NCBI GenBank assembly: GCA_003695765.1
Contig: RFHQ01000003.1
Coordinates: 1 to 64,000, forward strand
Direction: 5' to 3'
Origin: Gammaproteobacteria bacterium
GTDB taxonomy: Bacteria; Pseudomonadota; Gammaproteobacteria; Steroidobacterales; GCA-2729495
DNA: 64,000 bases
The translations under genes and the position numbers were made by a program. Under the pieces are notes generated by a model. It was not told the DNA's origin, made no database searches, and was given only the letters and a program-made list of their open reading frames with translations. This document shows, in pieces, positions 8,683 through 18,580 of the stretch; positions within the stretch are counted from its first letter, which is position 1; every line of letters starts with the position of its first letter.

Positions 8683-8925
8683 ATGAGCAGTATTGAGGAA
8701 CAGGTTAAGAACATCGTGGCTGAACAGCTCGGTGTGAAAGAGGAGGAGGTCACGAACGAGGCTTCCTTCGTAGACGACCTCGGGGCGGACTCGTTGGATA
8801 CCGTGGAGCTCGTCATGGCGCTCGAAGAAGAATTCGAGACCGAGATTCCCGACGAGGAGGCGGAGAAGATCACCACGGTGCAGCAGGCCATCGACTATAT
8901 CAAGTCGCGGGTCCAGGCATCCTGA
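8683..8925 (+). CDS. acpP: Acyl carrier protein AcpP
   Basis: 80 residues, strongly acidic, with the phosphopantetheine attachment site [10 protein letters not shown] (Ser37). The helix II-III acidic surface ([18 protein letters not shown]) is typical. It carries growing acyl chains for fatty acid synthesis. Between fabG and fabF, the canonical position. Codon use is noticeably richer in GAG/GAA than its neighbours because of composition. Confidence 0.98.
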   Translation: MSSIEEQVKNIVAEQLGVKEEEVTNEASFVDDLGADSLDTVELVMALEEEFETEIPDEEAEKITTVQQAIDYIKSRVQAS

Positions 8926-8980
8926 AGGCCCGCCACGGCGCAGGGCGGCAGCCGATGCCGCCAGGATCAGGCAACTTCCG

Positions 8981-10222
8981 ATGAACCGGCGACGGGTGGC
9001 CGTGACCGGACTGGGGGTCGTCTCCCCGGTCGGCAACGATGTCGAGACCGCATGGCAGAACGTGCTGGCCGGCCGCAGTGGCATCGGCCCGATCACCCAT
9101 TTCGACGTCAGCGAGTTCTCAACGCGCTTCGGCGGCTGTGTCAGAGATTTCGATCCGTCGCCGTATCTGCCGCCGAAGGAACAGCGCAAGATCGATCCCT
9201 TCATGCACTACGGGATCGCCGCGGCGCACCAGGCGGTAGAGCAGGCCGGCCTGGCCGATTCGGCCTACGCGCCCGAGCGCATCGGCGTCGCGATCGGCTC
9301 GGGCATCGGCGGCATCGGCACGATCGAAGCGAACTACGAGAAATACCGGCAGGCCTCGTCGCCACGCAAGATCTCGCCGTTCTTCGTCCCCGGCAGCATC
9401 ATCAACATGATCTCCGGCCACGTATCGATTCGGTTCGGCTTCAAGGGTCCGAATCTGGCGCTGGTCACGGCCTGCACGACGGCGACCCATTCGATCGGCA
9501 TCGCGGCGCGCTGCATCGCCTGCGGCGATGCCGATGCGATGGTCGCAGGCGGTGCCGAATTCCCGATGACCGTGCTCGGCCTCGGTGGCTTCTGCGCCGC
9601 GCGGGCCCTGTCGACCCGGAACGATGCGCCGGAGGCCGCGAGCCGGCCATGGGACCGCGACCGGGATGGCTTCGTGCTCAGTGAGGGCGCTGCCTGCCTG
9701 GTGCTGGAAGCGCTGGAATCGGCGCAGGCGCGCGGGGCGCCGGTGCTCGCCGAACTCGGCGGTTTCGGCATGAGCGGCGACGCACATCACATCACGGCGC
9801 CGCCCGAAGACGGCGAAGGCGCCGCGCTGTGCATGCAGGCGGCGATCGGCGATGCCGGGCTCGACGCCGGCGACGTCGGCTATGTGAATGCCCACGGCAC
9901 CTCGACCCAGCTCGGAGACATCGCCGAGACGCGCGCGATCAAGCGAGTCTTCGGCGCGGCCGCGCAGGACCTGCTGGTCAGTTCGACCAAGTCCACGACC
10001 GGGCACCTGCTCGGGGCGGCCGGCGGTATCGAGGCGGTCTTCAGCGTGCTGGCCCTGCGCGATCAGCGCGTGCCGCCGACGATCAATCTCGACCATCCCG
10101 ACCCGGAGTGCGACCTCGACTACGTGCCCAGGCGCGCGCGCGAGGCCAGACTCGAGGCCGTGCTGTCGAACTCTTTCGGCTTCGGCGGGACCAACGGCAG
10201 CCTGCTGTTCCGCCGCGTCTGA
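8981..10222 (+). CDS. fabF: 3-oxoacyl-ACP synthase II FabF
   Basis: 413 residues, full length for KAS II. The active-site Cys is in [11 protein letters not shown] (about residue 163). The two catalytic His are in [11 protein letters not shown] (about 304) and [10 protein letters not shown] (about 341). The C-terminal [10 protein letters not shown] is present. It condenses malonyl-ACP with acyl-ACP to extend the chain and to adjust the unsaturated/saturated balance with temperature. Follows acpP by 55 bases. Confidence 0.97.
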   Translation: MNRRRVAVTGLGVVSPVGNDVETAWQNVLAGRSGIGPITHFDVSEFSTRFGGCVRDFDPSPYLPPKEQRKIDPFMHYGIAAAHQAVEQAGLADSAYAPERIGVAIGSGIGGIGTIEANYEKYRQASSPRKISPFFVPGSIINMISGHVSIRFGFKGPNLALVTACTTATHSIGIAARCIACGDADAMVAGGAEFPMTVLGLGGFCAARALSTRNDAPEAASRPWDRDRDGFVLSEGAACLVLEALESAQARGAPVLAELGGFGMSGDAHHITAPPEDGEGAALCMQAAIGDAGLDAGDVGYVNAHGTSTQLGDIAETRAIKRVFGAAAQDLLVSSTKSTTGHLLGAAGGIEAVFSVLALRDQRVPPTINLDHPDPECDLDYVPRRAREARLEAVLSNSFGFGGTNGSLLFRRV

Positions 10223-10275
10223 TGCGCCGACGCCGGAGGCGCCGCGCCGCAATCCATCGCCGCTGACGGTGCCGC

Positions 10276-11598
10276 ATGCCCCTGCTGCCCGTTGACCCCG
10301 ACTGCGACCCGCTGCTGCTGCAGCGGGCGGCGCCGGACCGCTATCCCTGCCTGTTGCAGAGCACGGCCTGCGGCACCGCGCAGGGCCGTTTCGACCTGCT
10401 CGCCGCCTTCCCGCAGGACCGGCTGACCCTGCCGGCGGAACCGTGGCCGCAGCCGGATTTCATCGCTGAATTCGACCGCCGCTGGGCATCGGCCGGCGGG
10501 CCGCCGCCCCCGCCGGGACTGCCCTTCGGCGGCGGCTGGTTTCTGCTGCTGGGCTACGAACTGGCCCGCCAGCTGGAACCGAGGCTGCCGCTGCCCTTGC
10601 CGACCGGCCTGCCGCTCGCGCTGGCCTGGCGAATCCCGGTCGCGCTGATCCGTGATCGCCGGCGCCACGAGGCCTGGGTCGTCGCGGAGCCGGGCTATAC
10701 CGAGGAGGCCGCGATGCTGGCCCGCGAAGTCGCCGAACTGGCCGCCACCCGGCCACAGCGCCGGCGCCGGCCGCATGCCTCCGCGCTGTTCGAGCCCCCG
10801 CCCGAGGAATTCCTGCACGCAGTGACCCGGGCCCGCAGGCACATTGCCGCCGGCGACATCTACCAGGCGAACCTGTCGCGCGAATGGCACGGCCGGCTGG
10901 CAGCGGGTGCCGGCCCCGCCGACGTCTATGAGCGCTTGCGCGAAACCAACCCGGGACCCTTCGCCGGCCTGGCCAGCTGGGACGACTGCGCGGTTCTCAG
11001 TTCCTCTCCGGAACGCCTGGTCAGCATTCGCGACGGGCGTATCGATACCCGCCCGATCGCCGGCACCCGCCCGCGGGGACGTCGCTATGGCGCCGATGCC
11101 CCCTTGCGTGCCGAATTACTGGCCCACCCGAAGGAGCGAGCCGAGCACGTCATGCTGATCGACCTGGAACGCAACGACCTCGGGCGGATCTGCGTGCCCG
11201 GCAGCGTGCAGGTGGACGAGTTCATGGTCGTGGAGTCCTATTCCCACGTGCACCACATCGTCTCGAATGTCAGCGGCCGCCTGCGCCCGGAGGTCACGCC
11301 CGGCGATGCACTGCGCGCCGTGTTTCCCGGCGGCACGATCACCGGCTGCCCGAAGCTCCGCTGCATGGAGATCATCGCCGAACTCGAAAGGCGCCCCCGC
11401 GGGTTCTATACCGGCGCGATGGGTTACCTGAATCACGACGGCAGCGGCGACTTCAATATCCTGATCCGCAGCATCCAGCTGCAAGGCCGTGATTTGTCCT
11501 TCGCCGCGGGCAGCGGGATCGTGGCAGACTCGGAGCCGGAGCGTGAGTTGGAGGAAACGCGGGCCAAGGCCCGTGGCATGCTGCTGGCATTGAGCTGA
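10276..11598 (+). CDS. pabB: Aminodeoxychorismate synthase component I PabB
   Basis: 440 residues of chorismate-binding enzyme. N-terminal anthranilate synthase I-like region, then the catalytic domain with PIAGTRPRG, DLERNDLGRIC, and FPGGTITGCPKLRCMEII. It aminates chorismate for folate synthesis; the amidotransferase PabA is not in this window. PabB rather than TrpE is chosen because the lyase gene pabC follows without a gap and the fab-pab-mltG order is common in Gammaproteobacteria. Confidence 0.93.
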   Translation: MPLLPVDPDCDPLLLQRAAPDRYPCLLQSTACGTAQGRFDLLAAFPQDRLTLPAEPWPQPDFIAEFDRRWASAGGPPPPPGLPFGGGWFLLLGYELARQLEPRLPLPLPTGLPLALAWRIPVALIRDRRRHEAWVVAEPGYTEEAAMLAREVAELAATRPQRRRRPHASALFEPPPEEFLHAVTRARRHIAAGDIYQANLSREWHGRLAAGAGPADVYERLRETNPGPFAGLASWDDCAVLSSSPERLVSIRDGRIDTRPIAGTRPRGRRYGADAPLRAELLAHPKERAEHVMLIDLERNDLGRICVPGSVQVDEFMVVESYSHVHHIVSNVSGRLRPEVTPGDALRAVFPGGTITGCPKLRCMEIIAELERRPRGFYTGAMGYLNHDGSGDFNILIRSIQLQGRDLSFAAGSGIVADSEPERELEETRAKARGMLLALS

Positions 11599-12426
11599 AT
11601 GACCGAGACCCTGATCAATGGTCGGCCCGGCGACAGCATCCCGGTCACGGACCGCGGCTTCGGCTATGCCGACGGCCTGTTCGAAACGATCGCCGTGCGC
11701 GGCGGGCAGCCCCGCCTGCTGCACCGACACCTGGCACGGCTGCGGGCCGGATGCGAGCGGCTCGGCATCATCGCGCCGCTGGCCGTCCTGGCGGCGGAAA
11801 TCGAGCGGCTGGCACGGGGCCGGGCGCGCGCCATCCTGCGGGTCGCCATCACCCGCGGCAGCGGACCGCGCGGCTACCGGCCGCCTGCCGACGGCAGCGC
11901 GCTGCGGGCCGTGACGCTCTATCCGGCCGGCGATGCCCCGCGGGCTTACTGGCGGGACGGCGTGCGGGTCATCCGTTGTCGGACGCCCGCGGCCACGAGC
12001 CCGGCCATTGCCGGCCTGAAGACGCTGGGCCGCCTGGAGCAGGTGCTGGCCCGCGCGGAGTGGGACGACCCGGCGATTGCCGAGGGGCTCATGCGCAACG
12101 CGGACGGCTGGATCGGCGGCACCCGCAGCAACCTGTTCCTGGTGCGGCAGGGGCGTTTGTATACACCGCGGCTGGTATCCGCCGGCGTCGCCGGTGTGAT
12201 GCGCGGCCTGGTCATCGAGCAGGCGCGGCGTCTCGGCCGCCCTGCTGCCGAGGTGGCTGTGGACGATGCGCAGCTCGAATCCGCCGATGAGCTGTTCCTG
12301 ACCAACAGCCAGTTCGGCATCTGGCCCGTGCGGCAACTCGGCGGCCGCACGCTGTCGAGCGGCCCGCTGACCCGGGCGCTGATGCAGGCACTGGCCGACG
12401 AGGGCGTCGAAGAATGCGCCGCCTGA
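11599..12426 (+). CDS. pabC: Aminodeoxychorismate lyase PabC
   Basis: 275 residues of fold-type IV PLP enzyme. N-terminal DRGFGYADGLFETIAVRGG, PLP lysine in AGLKTLGRLEQVLAR (about Lys140), and EELFLTNS-like SADELFLTNSQFGIWPV near the C-terminus. It releases pyruvate from aminodeoxychorismate to give p-aminobenzoate. The ATG immediately follows the pabB stop, and the 3' end overlaps mltG by 13 bases, so the three genes are probably co-translated. Confidence 0.95.
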   Translation: MTETLINGRPGDSIPVTDRGFGYADGLFETIAVRGGQPRLLHRHLARLRAGCERLGIIAPLAVLAAEIERLARGRARAILRVAITRGSGPRGYRPPADGSALRAVTLYPAGDAPRAYWRDGVRVIRCRTPAATSPAIAGLKTLGRLEQVLARAEWDDPAIAEGLMRNADGWIGGTRSNLFLVRQGRLYTPRLVSAGVAGVMRGLVIEQARRLGRPAAEVAVDDAQLESADELFLTNSQFGIWPVRQLGGRTLSSGPLTRALMQALADEGVEECAA

Positions 12427-13433
12427 GCCTGCCGCTGGTCGTGTTCGCGATCGCTGCCGGGGCGGCCTGGCTGGCCTGGCAGCGGTGGCTGGATGCGCCG
12501 CTGCAAGTTCCGGCCGATGGCTATCTGCTGGAACTCCCGCCCGGCACGACCGTCACCGGCCTGACCCGGCGGCTGGAAGCCGATCGTGTGCTCGGCCAGG
12601 GCTGGCTGCTGGCCTGGCAGGCGCGGCTCAGCGGCCAGTCGCGGCAGTTGCAGGCCGGCGAGTACCTGGTCGAGCCAGGCACGACGCCGCGAGGGCTGCT
12701 GGCGCAGTTGGTCGCCGGGCGCGTGCGCCTGCATGCGCTGACCATCGTCGAGGGCTGGACCGTGCGCGACTTGCTGGCGGCGCTGCGGGCGCACCCGGCC
12801 ATCCGCCACACCCTGCGGGCCGAAGGGCCACAAGCGCTCGCGGCCGAACTGGGTTTGGAGCGGCCGCATGCGGAGGGCCTGTTCTTTCCCGATACCTACC
12901 GCTTTCCGCGCGGGACCAGCGATATCGAGCTGCTTGGCCAGGCGCATGAACTGATGCAGCGCCGTCTCGCCGCGGCCTGGGCCCGGCGCGCGCCAGGGTT
13001 GCCTTTGCGCGATCCGTACGAAGCGCTGATACTGGCCTCGATCATCGAACGGGAGACGGCGCTGGACAGCGAGCGGCCGATCATCGCCGGAGTCTTCATC
13101 CGGCGGCTGCAGCGAGGCATGCGGCTGCAGACCGATCCCAGCGTGATCTACGGCCTGGGCAGCGATTTCGATGGCGATCTGCGGCGCCGCGACCTGCGCC
13201 GTGACACGCCTTACAACACCTACACCCGCAGCGGCCTGCCGCCGACGCCGATCGCCCTGCCGGGCGAGGCCTCGCTGCTGGCGGCCGTGCAACCGGCGCC
13301 CGGCGACGCGCTGTACTTCGTCGCCACCGGCCTGCCGGACGGCAGCCACGTGTTTTCGGCGACTCTGGCCGAGCACCAGGCCGCGGTCGCGCGCTATCTT
13401 CGGCGCTTGCGCAGCCGGCAGGAGCGGAACTGA
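12414..13433 (+). CDS. mltG: Endolytic murein transglycosylase MltG
   Basis: 339 residues. N-terminal membrane anchor (about 5-24), LysM-like region, then the YceG domain with the catalytic Glu in SIIERETAL (about residue 218). The signature segment QTDPSVIYGLG, TPYNTYTRSGLPPTPI and the C-terminal YFVATGLPDGSHVFS are present. It cleaves nascent glycan strands in the periplasm and limits strand length. Overlaps pabC and precedes tmk by 3 bases. Confidence 0.96.
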   Translation: MRRLSLPLVVFAIAAGAAWLAWQRWLDAPLQVPADGYLLELPPGTTVTGLTRRLEADRVLGQGWLLAWQARLSGQSRQLQAGEYLVEPGTTPRGLLAQLVAGRVRLHALTIVEGWTVRDLLAALRAHPAIRHTLRAEGPQALAAELGLERPHAEGLFFPDTYRFPRGTSDIELLGQAHELMQRRLAAAWARRAPGLPLRDPYEALILASIIERETALDSERPIIAGVFIRRLQRGMRLQTDPSVIYGLGSDFDGDLRRRDLRRDTPYNTYTRSGLPPTPIALPGEASLLAAVQPAPGDALYFVATGLPDGSHVFSATLAEHQAAVARYLRRLRSRQERN

Positions 13434-14069
<636 letters not shown>

Positions 14070-14082
14070 TAATACGGAAAAC

Positions 14083-15027
14083 ATGTGCCTTGAATTGCCG
14101 CCTTGGCTGGGGCCGGCGGCGCAACAGCTCGCGGCCATGGTCGACGCGGGGCAATTGCCCCACGCGCTGCTGCTGCACGGCCCGGCCGGGATCGGCCGCG
14201 AGTGGTTGGCCCGCTGGCTCGCGGGGCGGGTGCTCGATGCGCCGGCTCTGGCCCGCGGTGACGCGGCCGCCGGGCACCCGGACCTGCTGCGGCTGACGCC
14301 CCCGCCGGAGAAGCAGGTCCTGCCGGTCGATCAGGTTCGAGAACTGGTGGAATTCCTGCAATTGACGGCCCATCAGGGGGGCGCGAAAGTCGGCCTGCTG
14401 GTGCCAGCCGAGGCCATGAACCGCGCGGCGGCCAACAGCCTGCTGAAAACCCTGGAAGAGCCGCCGCCCGGCAGCGTGATCCTGCTGGTCAGCGCGGCGC
14501 CGTCGCGCCTGCCGGCGACGGTGCTGAGCCGCTGCCATCGCCTGCGCCTGCCGGTGCCATCGGCGGCGCAGGGGCAGGCCTGGCTGTCGGCGCAGGAGCC
14601 CGGGGTGGACTGGGCGCCACTGCTGGCGCTGGCCGGCAATGCGCCGCTGCGGGCCATGCGCCTGCGGGAGGCCGAATTCGACGCCGCCGTGGCCGAACTG
14701 CAGGAGGATCTCGGAGCGCTGCAGCAGGGCAGGGAGTCCACCGTGGCCGTGGCGCGGCGCTGGGCGCGGCTGCCGGGCGGCGACTGGCTGGACTGGCTCT
14801 ACCGGCGAATGGCCGGCGAGATCCGCTCAGCGCTGGGTGCCGGCGCGGAGATGCGAACCGGGCACTTGCAAAACGCCGGCGATGGTCTAAACATGGAGCC
14901 GCTGTTCGCCTGCCTGCGGGAGATCGCTGAACTGCGGCGCCTGCAGGGCAGCGGTATCAACATGGAACTGGCGCTGGCCGGCCTGCTGGCCCGCTGGCGG
15001 GCGGCGGCCGAGACACTCCCGGGGTAG
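14083..15027 (+). CDS. holB: DNA polymerase III subunit delta' (HolB)
   Basis: 314 residues from ATG 14083; an in-frame GTG at 14062 that overlaps the tmk stop would add seven residues (NNNTEN) and cannot be excluded. The start MCLELPPWL matches the HolB N-terminus, which normally begins close to PWL. The Walker A region is degenerate (HGPAGIGREWLA, no Lys), as expected for the non-hydrolysing delta' clamp-loader subunit. SLLKTLEEPP and TVLSRCHRLRLP are the sensor region signatures. The four zinc Cys of many HolB proteins are not evident. Confidence 0.93.
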   Translation: MCLELPPWLGPAAQQLAAMVDAGQLPHALLLHGPAGIGREWLARWLAGRVLDAPALARGDAAAGHPDLLRLTPPPEKQVLPVDQVRELVEFLQLTAHQGGAKVGLLVPAEAMNRAAANSLLKTLEEPPPGSVILLVSAAPSRLPATVLSRCHRLRLPVPSAAQGQAWLSAQEPGVDWAPLLALAGNAPLRAMRLREAEFDAAVAELQEDLGALQQGRESTVAVARRWARLPGGDWLDWLYRRMAGEIRSALGAGAEMRTGHLQNAGDGLNMEPLFACLREIAELRRLQGSGINMELALAGLLARWRAAAETLPG

Positions 15028-15031
15028 CGCG

Positions 15032-15370
15032 ATGTCGAAACCTGGCCTGCTGACATTGACGATCAAGGACAAGAGCGCCTTGTACCTGGCGTATATGCCC
15101 TTCGTCCGCAACGGTGGCCTGTTCATCCCCACGAGCCGCAGTTACAAGCTCGGCGACGAGGTGTTCATGCTGCTGAACCTGATGGGCGAAGACGAGAAGA
15201 TCCCGGTGGCCGGACAGGTGATCTGGCTGACACCGAAAGGCGCGCAGGGCAAGCGCACAGCAGGCATCGGCGTGCAGTTCAGCGATCAGGACGGCGGCAC
15301 CACGCAGAAGAAGATCGAGAACTATCTGGCCGGCGCCCTGGGCGGCGACAAGCCGACGCACACGATGTGA
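15032..15370 (+). CDS. pilZ: PilZ domain protein, type IV pilus assembly type
   Basis: 112 residues, a stand-alone PilZ domain with SYKLGDEVFMLLNL and AGQVIWLTPKG followed by GIGVQFSD. The N-terminal RxxxR motif used by canonical PilZ receptors to bind cyclic di-GMP is absent. This is typical of the founding PilZ group, which acts in type IV pilus biogenesis through PilB/FimX rather than by direct binding. Position next to holB is the conserved one; the tatD gene that often follows is displaced to 55297 here. Confidence 0.92.
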   Translation: MSKPGLLTLTIKDKSALYLAYMPFVRNGGLFIPTSRSYKLGDEVFMLLNLMGEDEKIPVAGQVIWLTPKGAQGKRTAGIGVQFSDQDGGTTQKKIENYLAGALGGDKPTHTM

Positions 15371-15376
15371 GTCCGC

Positions 15377-16435
15377 CTACGGCTGCTCTGGCAGGCCGGA
15401 CATGTTCAGTCCGCCCTGCAGCACCCGGGTATCGAAGCCCCGTTCGTTGAGAATGAAGGCAGCCGCGGCGCTGCGCCGGCCGGTGTCGCAGCAGACCACG
15501 TAGGTTTTTTCCGGGTCCAGCTGGCTGATCTTCAAACGGATGAAATACAGCGGGATGTTGATCGCATCGGCCTCGTGGTAGGCCTCGAACTCGCTGGGCA
15601 GGCGCACGTCCAGCCATTGTCCGCCGGCCGCGACGATTCGCTTGGCCTCGGCGTAGTCGACCCGTTGCAGCAAGGGCTCTTTCATCAGCGTCTGGAAGTC
15701 CTGCTTGCCGAGGCGCATGACCACGCCTTCCGTCAGCATCGTGACCGTTGCATTCCGGCGGCTGTCGGCGATCAGCGCTTCTTCGCCGAACGTGTCACCG
15801 GGGCCGAGCTCCGCTAGCTTGATGCCATCCTTGTTCAGCGGTGTCTCGCGGGTCACGGAGCAGCGGCCACTGATGATTGCGTAGAAATAATCGCCTTCGT
15901 CGCCCTGCTTGATGATCACCTCGCCGGGCTTGCAGTTCATGCGCTGCATGCGCATGAAGATCGCTTGCAGGTTCGATGGCGGAATCCGGTGAAACGCCTT
16001 GGTATGCAGCAACTGGCTCATCCAGTCGTCGGCACGCGGCGCTTCGGACATGGTCAGCTCGCTGACTTCGTATTGGCCGGTCTGATCCCAGGTCAACATC
16101 ACGTCGAGCAGGTCCGTGTCGATCGAGATGTACTCCGAGGCCTCGACGGCCTTGGCCGTGTAGCGGCGCGGCAGCATCGGCGCCAGCGGCTTGCGCGCTG
16201 CGCCGCTGCCGGCGGCGACGATTTCGGTATTGCCTTCCTCGTCGCACAATTCAAGGCGGCCGCTCAGCAGGTAGTAGGTGCGCTTCTCCGCGTCGCCGGC
16301 TTCGAACAGCAACTCGCCCGGCGCGAGCTGCCTGACCTCGGTCTTCTTGGCCAGCGCCGCGATGTTCTCGCGCTTCAGGCCGTCCAGCGGCGTGAACTGG
16401 CGCAATGTCTCTATCGTTAGCGGGGCATTGGACAT
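15377..16435 (-). CDS. Tandem cyclic-nucleotide-binding domains fused to rhodanese
   Basis: 352 residues. The first cNMP-binding fold (about 12-115) is degenerate. The second (about 145-250) keeps the phosphate-binding cassette GDTFGEEALIADSRRNAT, including the Arg. A rhodanese domain follows (about 262-346) with a plausible active-site loop CDTGRRS, catalytic Cys316. There is no helix-turn-helix, so it is not a Crp-type regulator. The likely role is a sulfur-transfer or redox enzyme gated by a cyclic nucleotide; substrate unknown. Convergent with pilZ (6-base gap). Confidence 0.85.
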   Translation of the reverse strand: MSNAPLTIETLRQFTPLDGLKRENIAALAKKTEVRQLAPGELLFEAGDAEKRTYYLLSGRLELCDEEGNTEIVAAGSGAARKPLAPMLPRRYTAKAVEASEYISIDTDLLDVMLTWDQTGQYEVSELTMSEAPRADDWMSQLLHTKAFHRIPPSNLQAIFMRMQRMNCKPGEVIIKQGDEGDYFYAIISGRCSVTRETPLNKDGIKLAELGPGDTFGEEALIADSRRNATVTMLTEGVVMRLGKQDFQTLMKEPLLQRVDYAEAKRIVAAGGQWLDVRLPSEFEAYHEADAINIPLYFIRLKISQLDPEKTYVVCCDTGRRSAAAAFILNERGFDTRVLQGGLNMSGLPEQP

Positions 16436-16486
16436 CGTGGCCTGATCGTATCTTCCTTGCGACCGGGACAGCCCGAGCGGCGCGCT

Positions 16487-16492
16487 ATTGTA
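16487..16492 (-). promoter_or_regulatory. -10-like box for the cNMP-binding/rhodanese gene
   Basis: TACAAT on the minus strand, about 52 bases upstream of the start codon, in the 93-base gap after the FadJ-like gene. A weak TTCCGC lies 18 bases upstream. Confidence 0.35.
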
Positions 16493-16528
16493 ACCGCAAG
16501 ATTTTGCTGCGCGGAAGCGAAGCGGCGC

Positions 16529-18580
16529 TCAGCTTTGCCAGTCCGTGAATTCGCGCACGCGCTGCCAGCCGGCGGAGGGCGAGAAACGCTCGCCATGCCG
16601 CTCGGCGAGCTCGCGCAGGCGGGCTTCGATCCGGTCGATGCCGGTCTCCCAGGCATAACGCATCGGGCCACCCCGAAACGGTGCAAAGCCGGTGCCGAAG
16701 ATCGCGCCGGCATCGACCAGGTCCGGGTCGCCGACGACCTCGTCGGCCAGGCAGTTCGCCGCTTCGTTCAGATAGGCCAGCATCAGCCGATCGCTCAGTT
16801 CCGGGTCGACCGGCCCGCTGACACGCTCTTTCTGCGGCTTGCCGTCGCGATAGGCGTAGAAACCCTCGCCGGATTTGCGGCCGAGCTTGCCGGCCTCGAC
16901 CAGGGTCTTCAGTTCCGGTGCGATCGGCCGGCCGATCACGGAGGCCAGCGTTTCGGACACGTGCAGCGCGATGTCCAGGCCAACGGAGTCCGCCAGTTCG
17001 ACCGGACCCATCGGCATGCCGAAGTCGGTCGCCGCCCGGTCGATCAGCGGCAGCGGCACCCCTTCCCGCGCCAGCTCCATCGCCTCGGCCATGTAGGGCG
17101 CGAGGATCCGGTTGACGAGGAAGCCCGGCAGGCTGCGGCAGGGCAGGGGCAGCTTGCCGATCTGTCGGGTGAAGGCGCGGGCGAGCGCAGCGGTGTCCGC
17201 GGCCGTTTGCGGGGCGCTGACCACCTCGACCAGCGGCAGCTTGGCCACCGGATTGAAGAAATGCAGCCCGACGAGGCGGCCCGGCTGCTCGAGGGCCGGA
17301 GCCAGTTCCTGCAGCGGGATGCTGGAGGTGTTGGTTGCCAGAATCGCCGAGTCCTGCATGCGCGGTTCCAGTGCCCGGTACAAGGCCTGCTTGGCGTCCC
17401 GATCTTCGAAGATGGCCTCGATGACGATGTCGGCCTGTGGCACGCCGAGCCCGTCGACGTCGGCCTGCAGGCGCGCCCGGGCTGCGTCCGCTTCGCCTGG
17501 GCCGCGCAGGCGCTTGTCGAACAGTTCGCCGGCACGCTGCAGGGCCGGCTCGATGTATTTCATTTCGCGGTCCTGTAGAGTGACGCTGAGTCCGCGCATG
17601 GCGCACCAGGCCGCAATGTCGCCGCCCATGACACCGGCGCCGACCACATGCACGTGGGCTGCGACGTCCCGCTTTTCGCCGGCTTCGCGTTTGAGCCGTT
17701 CCTGCAGCCCGTAGACGCGCACGAGGTGGGCCGAGGTCGGCGTACGCATCAGCTCGACGAAGCTGCGTGCCTCGGCCTCGAAGGCGCGCTGGCCGCGGGC
17801 GGCATAGCGGCGCCAGAGTTCGATCATCGCGTAGGGGGCCGGGTAGTGCTCCCGCTTCGCCCGTCGCGCGACCTGCTTTTCCATCTGGCCGGCCAGCAGG
17901 CCGCGCACCGGGCCCAGCGACAGCAGGCGGTCCGGCCAGGGTGCCCGCCGCGTCGGCGGCCGCCGCCGCGCCAGCTCCCGGGCGTGCTCGCGCCAGTCCT
18001 CGGGACTGACGACCCGGTCGACCAGCCCCAGCTTCTTCGCCTTGCCGGGCGTGACCGGGTCGCCGGTCAGCATCATCGGCATGGCCGCCCGCACGCCGAT
18101 CAGGCGAACCAGGCGCACCGTGCCGCCGAGGCCCGGGTGCAGGCCCAGCTTGACCTCGGGCAGGCCCAGGCTGCGCCGGCTGCTGTCCAGCGCGATGCGC
18201 CAGCCGCAGGCCAGGGCCAGTTCCAGGCCGCCGCCCAGCGCGTGACCGTTGATCGCCGCGACGCTGGGCCACGGCAGCTGCTCCAGCCGGGCGAACAGCG
18301 CATGCCCCTGCAGGGTCAGCTCCAGCGCGTCCTCGCGTTCCCGCAGCGCGGGGAATTCGCTGATGTCGGCCCCGGCGATGAAGCCAGAATCCTTGCCCGA
18401 GTAAACGACCAGGCCGCGCGGCGGATCGCGCTGCAGGCGGTCGAGGACCTCGTTCAGCTCGCTGAGCACGGACTGGGACAGCACGTTCGTCGATGCGCCG
18501 GCCTTGTCCAGGCAGAGCCAGGCGATCCGTTCGTTGTCATAGGCAATGTGCCAGTGTTGCAGCTGGGCCGGCTTGTTCAT
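16529..18580 (-). CDS. FadJ-type beta-oxidation protein (enoyl-CoA hydratase / 3-hydroxyacyl-CoA dehydrogenase)
   Basis: 683 residues, the length of the bifunctional fatty oxidation alpha subunit. The crotonase domain (about 1-200) has FIAGADISEF and NGHALGGGLELALACGW. A Rossmann NAD site VVGAGVMGGDIAAWCAM lies near residue 310, followed by two 3-hydroxyacyl-CoA dehydrogenase C-terminal domains (NRILAPYMAEAMEL, and LMLAYLNEAANCLADE). It hydrates enoyl-CoA and oxidises the hydroxyacyl product. No thiolase partner is adjacent. Its start overlaps the EEP-family gene stop by 4 bases. Confidence 0.92.
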   Translation of the reverse strand: MNKPAQLQHWHIAYDNERIAWLCLDKAGASTNVLSQSVLSELNEVLDRLQRDPPRGLVVYSGKDSGFIAGADISEFPALREREDALELTLQGHALFARLEQLPWPSVAAINGHALGGGLELALACGWRIALDSSRRSLGLPEVKLGLHPGLGGTVRLVRLIGVRAAMPMMLTGDPVTPGKAKKLGLVDRVVSPEDWREHARELARRRPPTRRAPWPDRLLSLGPVRGLLAGQMEKQVARRAKREHYPAPYAMIELWRRYAARGQRAFEAEARSFVELMRTPTSAHLVRVYGLQERLKREAGEKRDVAAHVHVVGAGVMGGDIAAWCAMRGLSVTLQDREMKYIEPALQRAGELFDKRLRGPGEADAARARLQADVDGLGVPQADIVIEAIFEDRDAKQALYRALEPRMQDSAILATNTSSIPLQELAPALEQPGRLVGLHFFNPVAKLPLVEVVSAPQTAADTAALARAFTRQIGKLPLPCRSLPGFLVNRILAPYMAEAMELAREGVPLPLIDRAATDFGMPMGPVELADSVGLDIALHVSETLASVIGRPIAPELKTLVEAGKLGRKSGEGFYAYRDGKPQKERVSGPVDPELSDRLMLAYLNEAANCLADEVVGDPDLVDAGAIFGTGFAPFRGGPMRYAWETGIDRIEARLRELAERHGERFSPSAGWQRVREFTDWQS

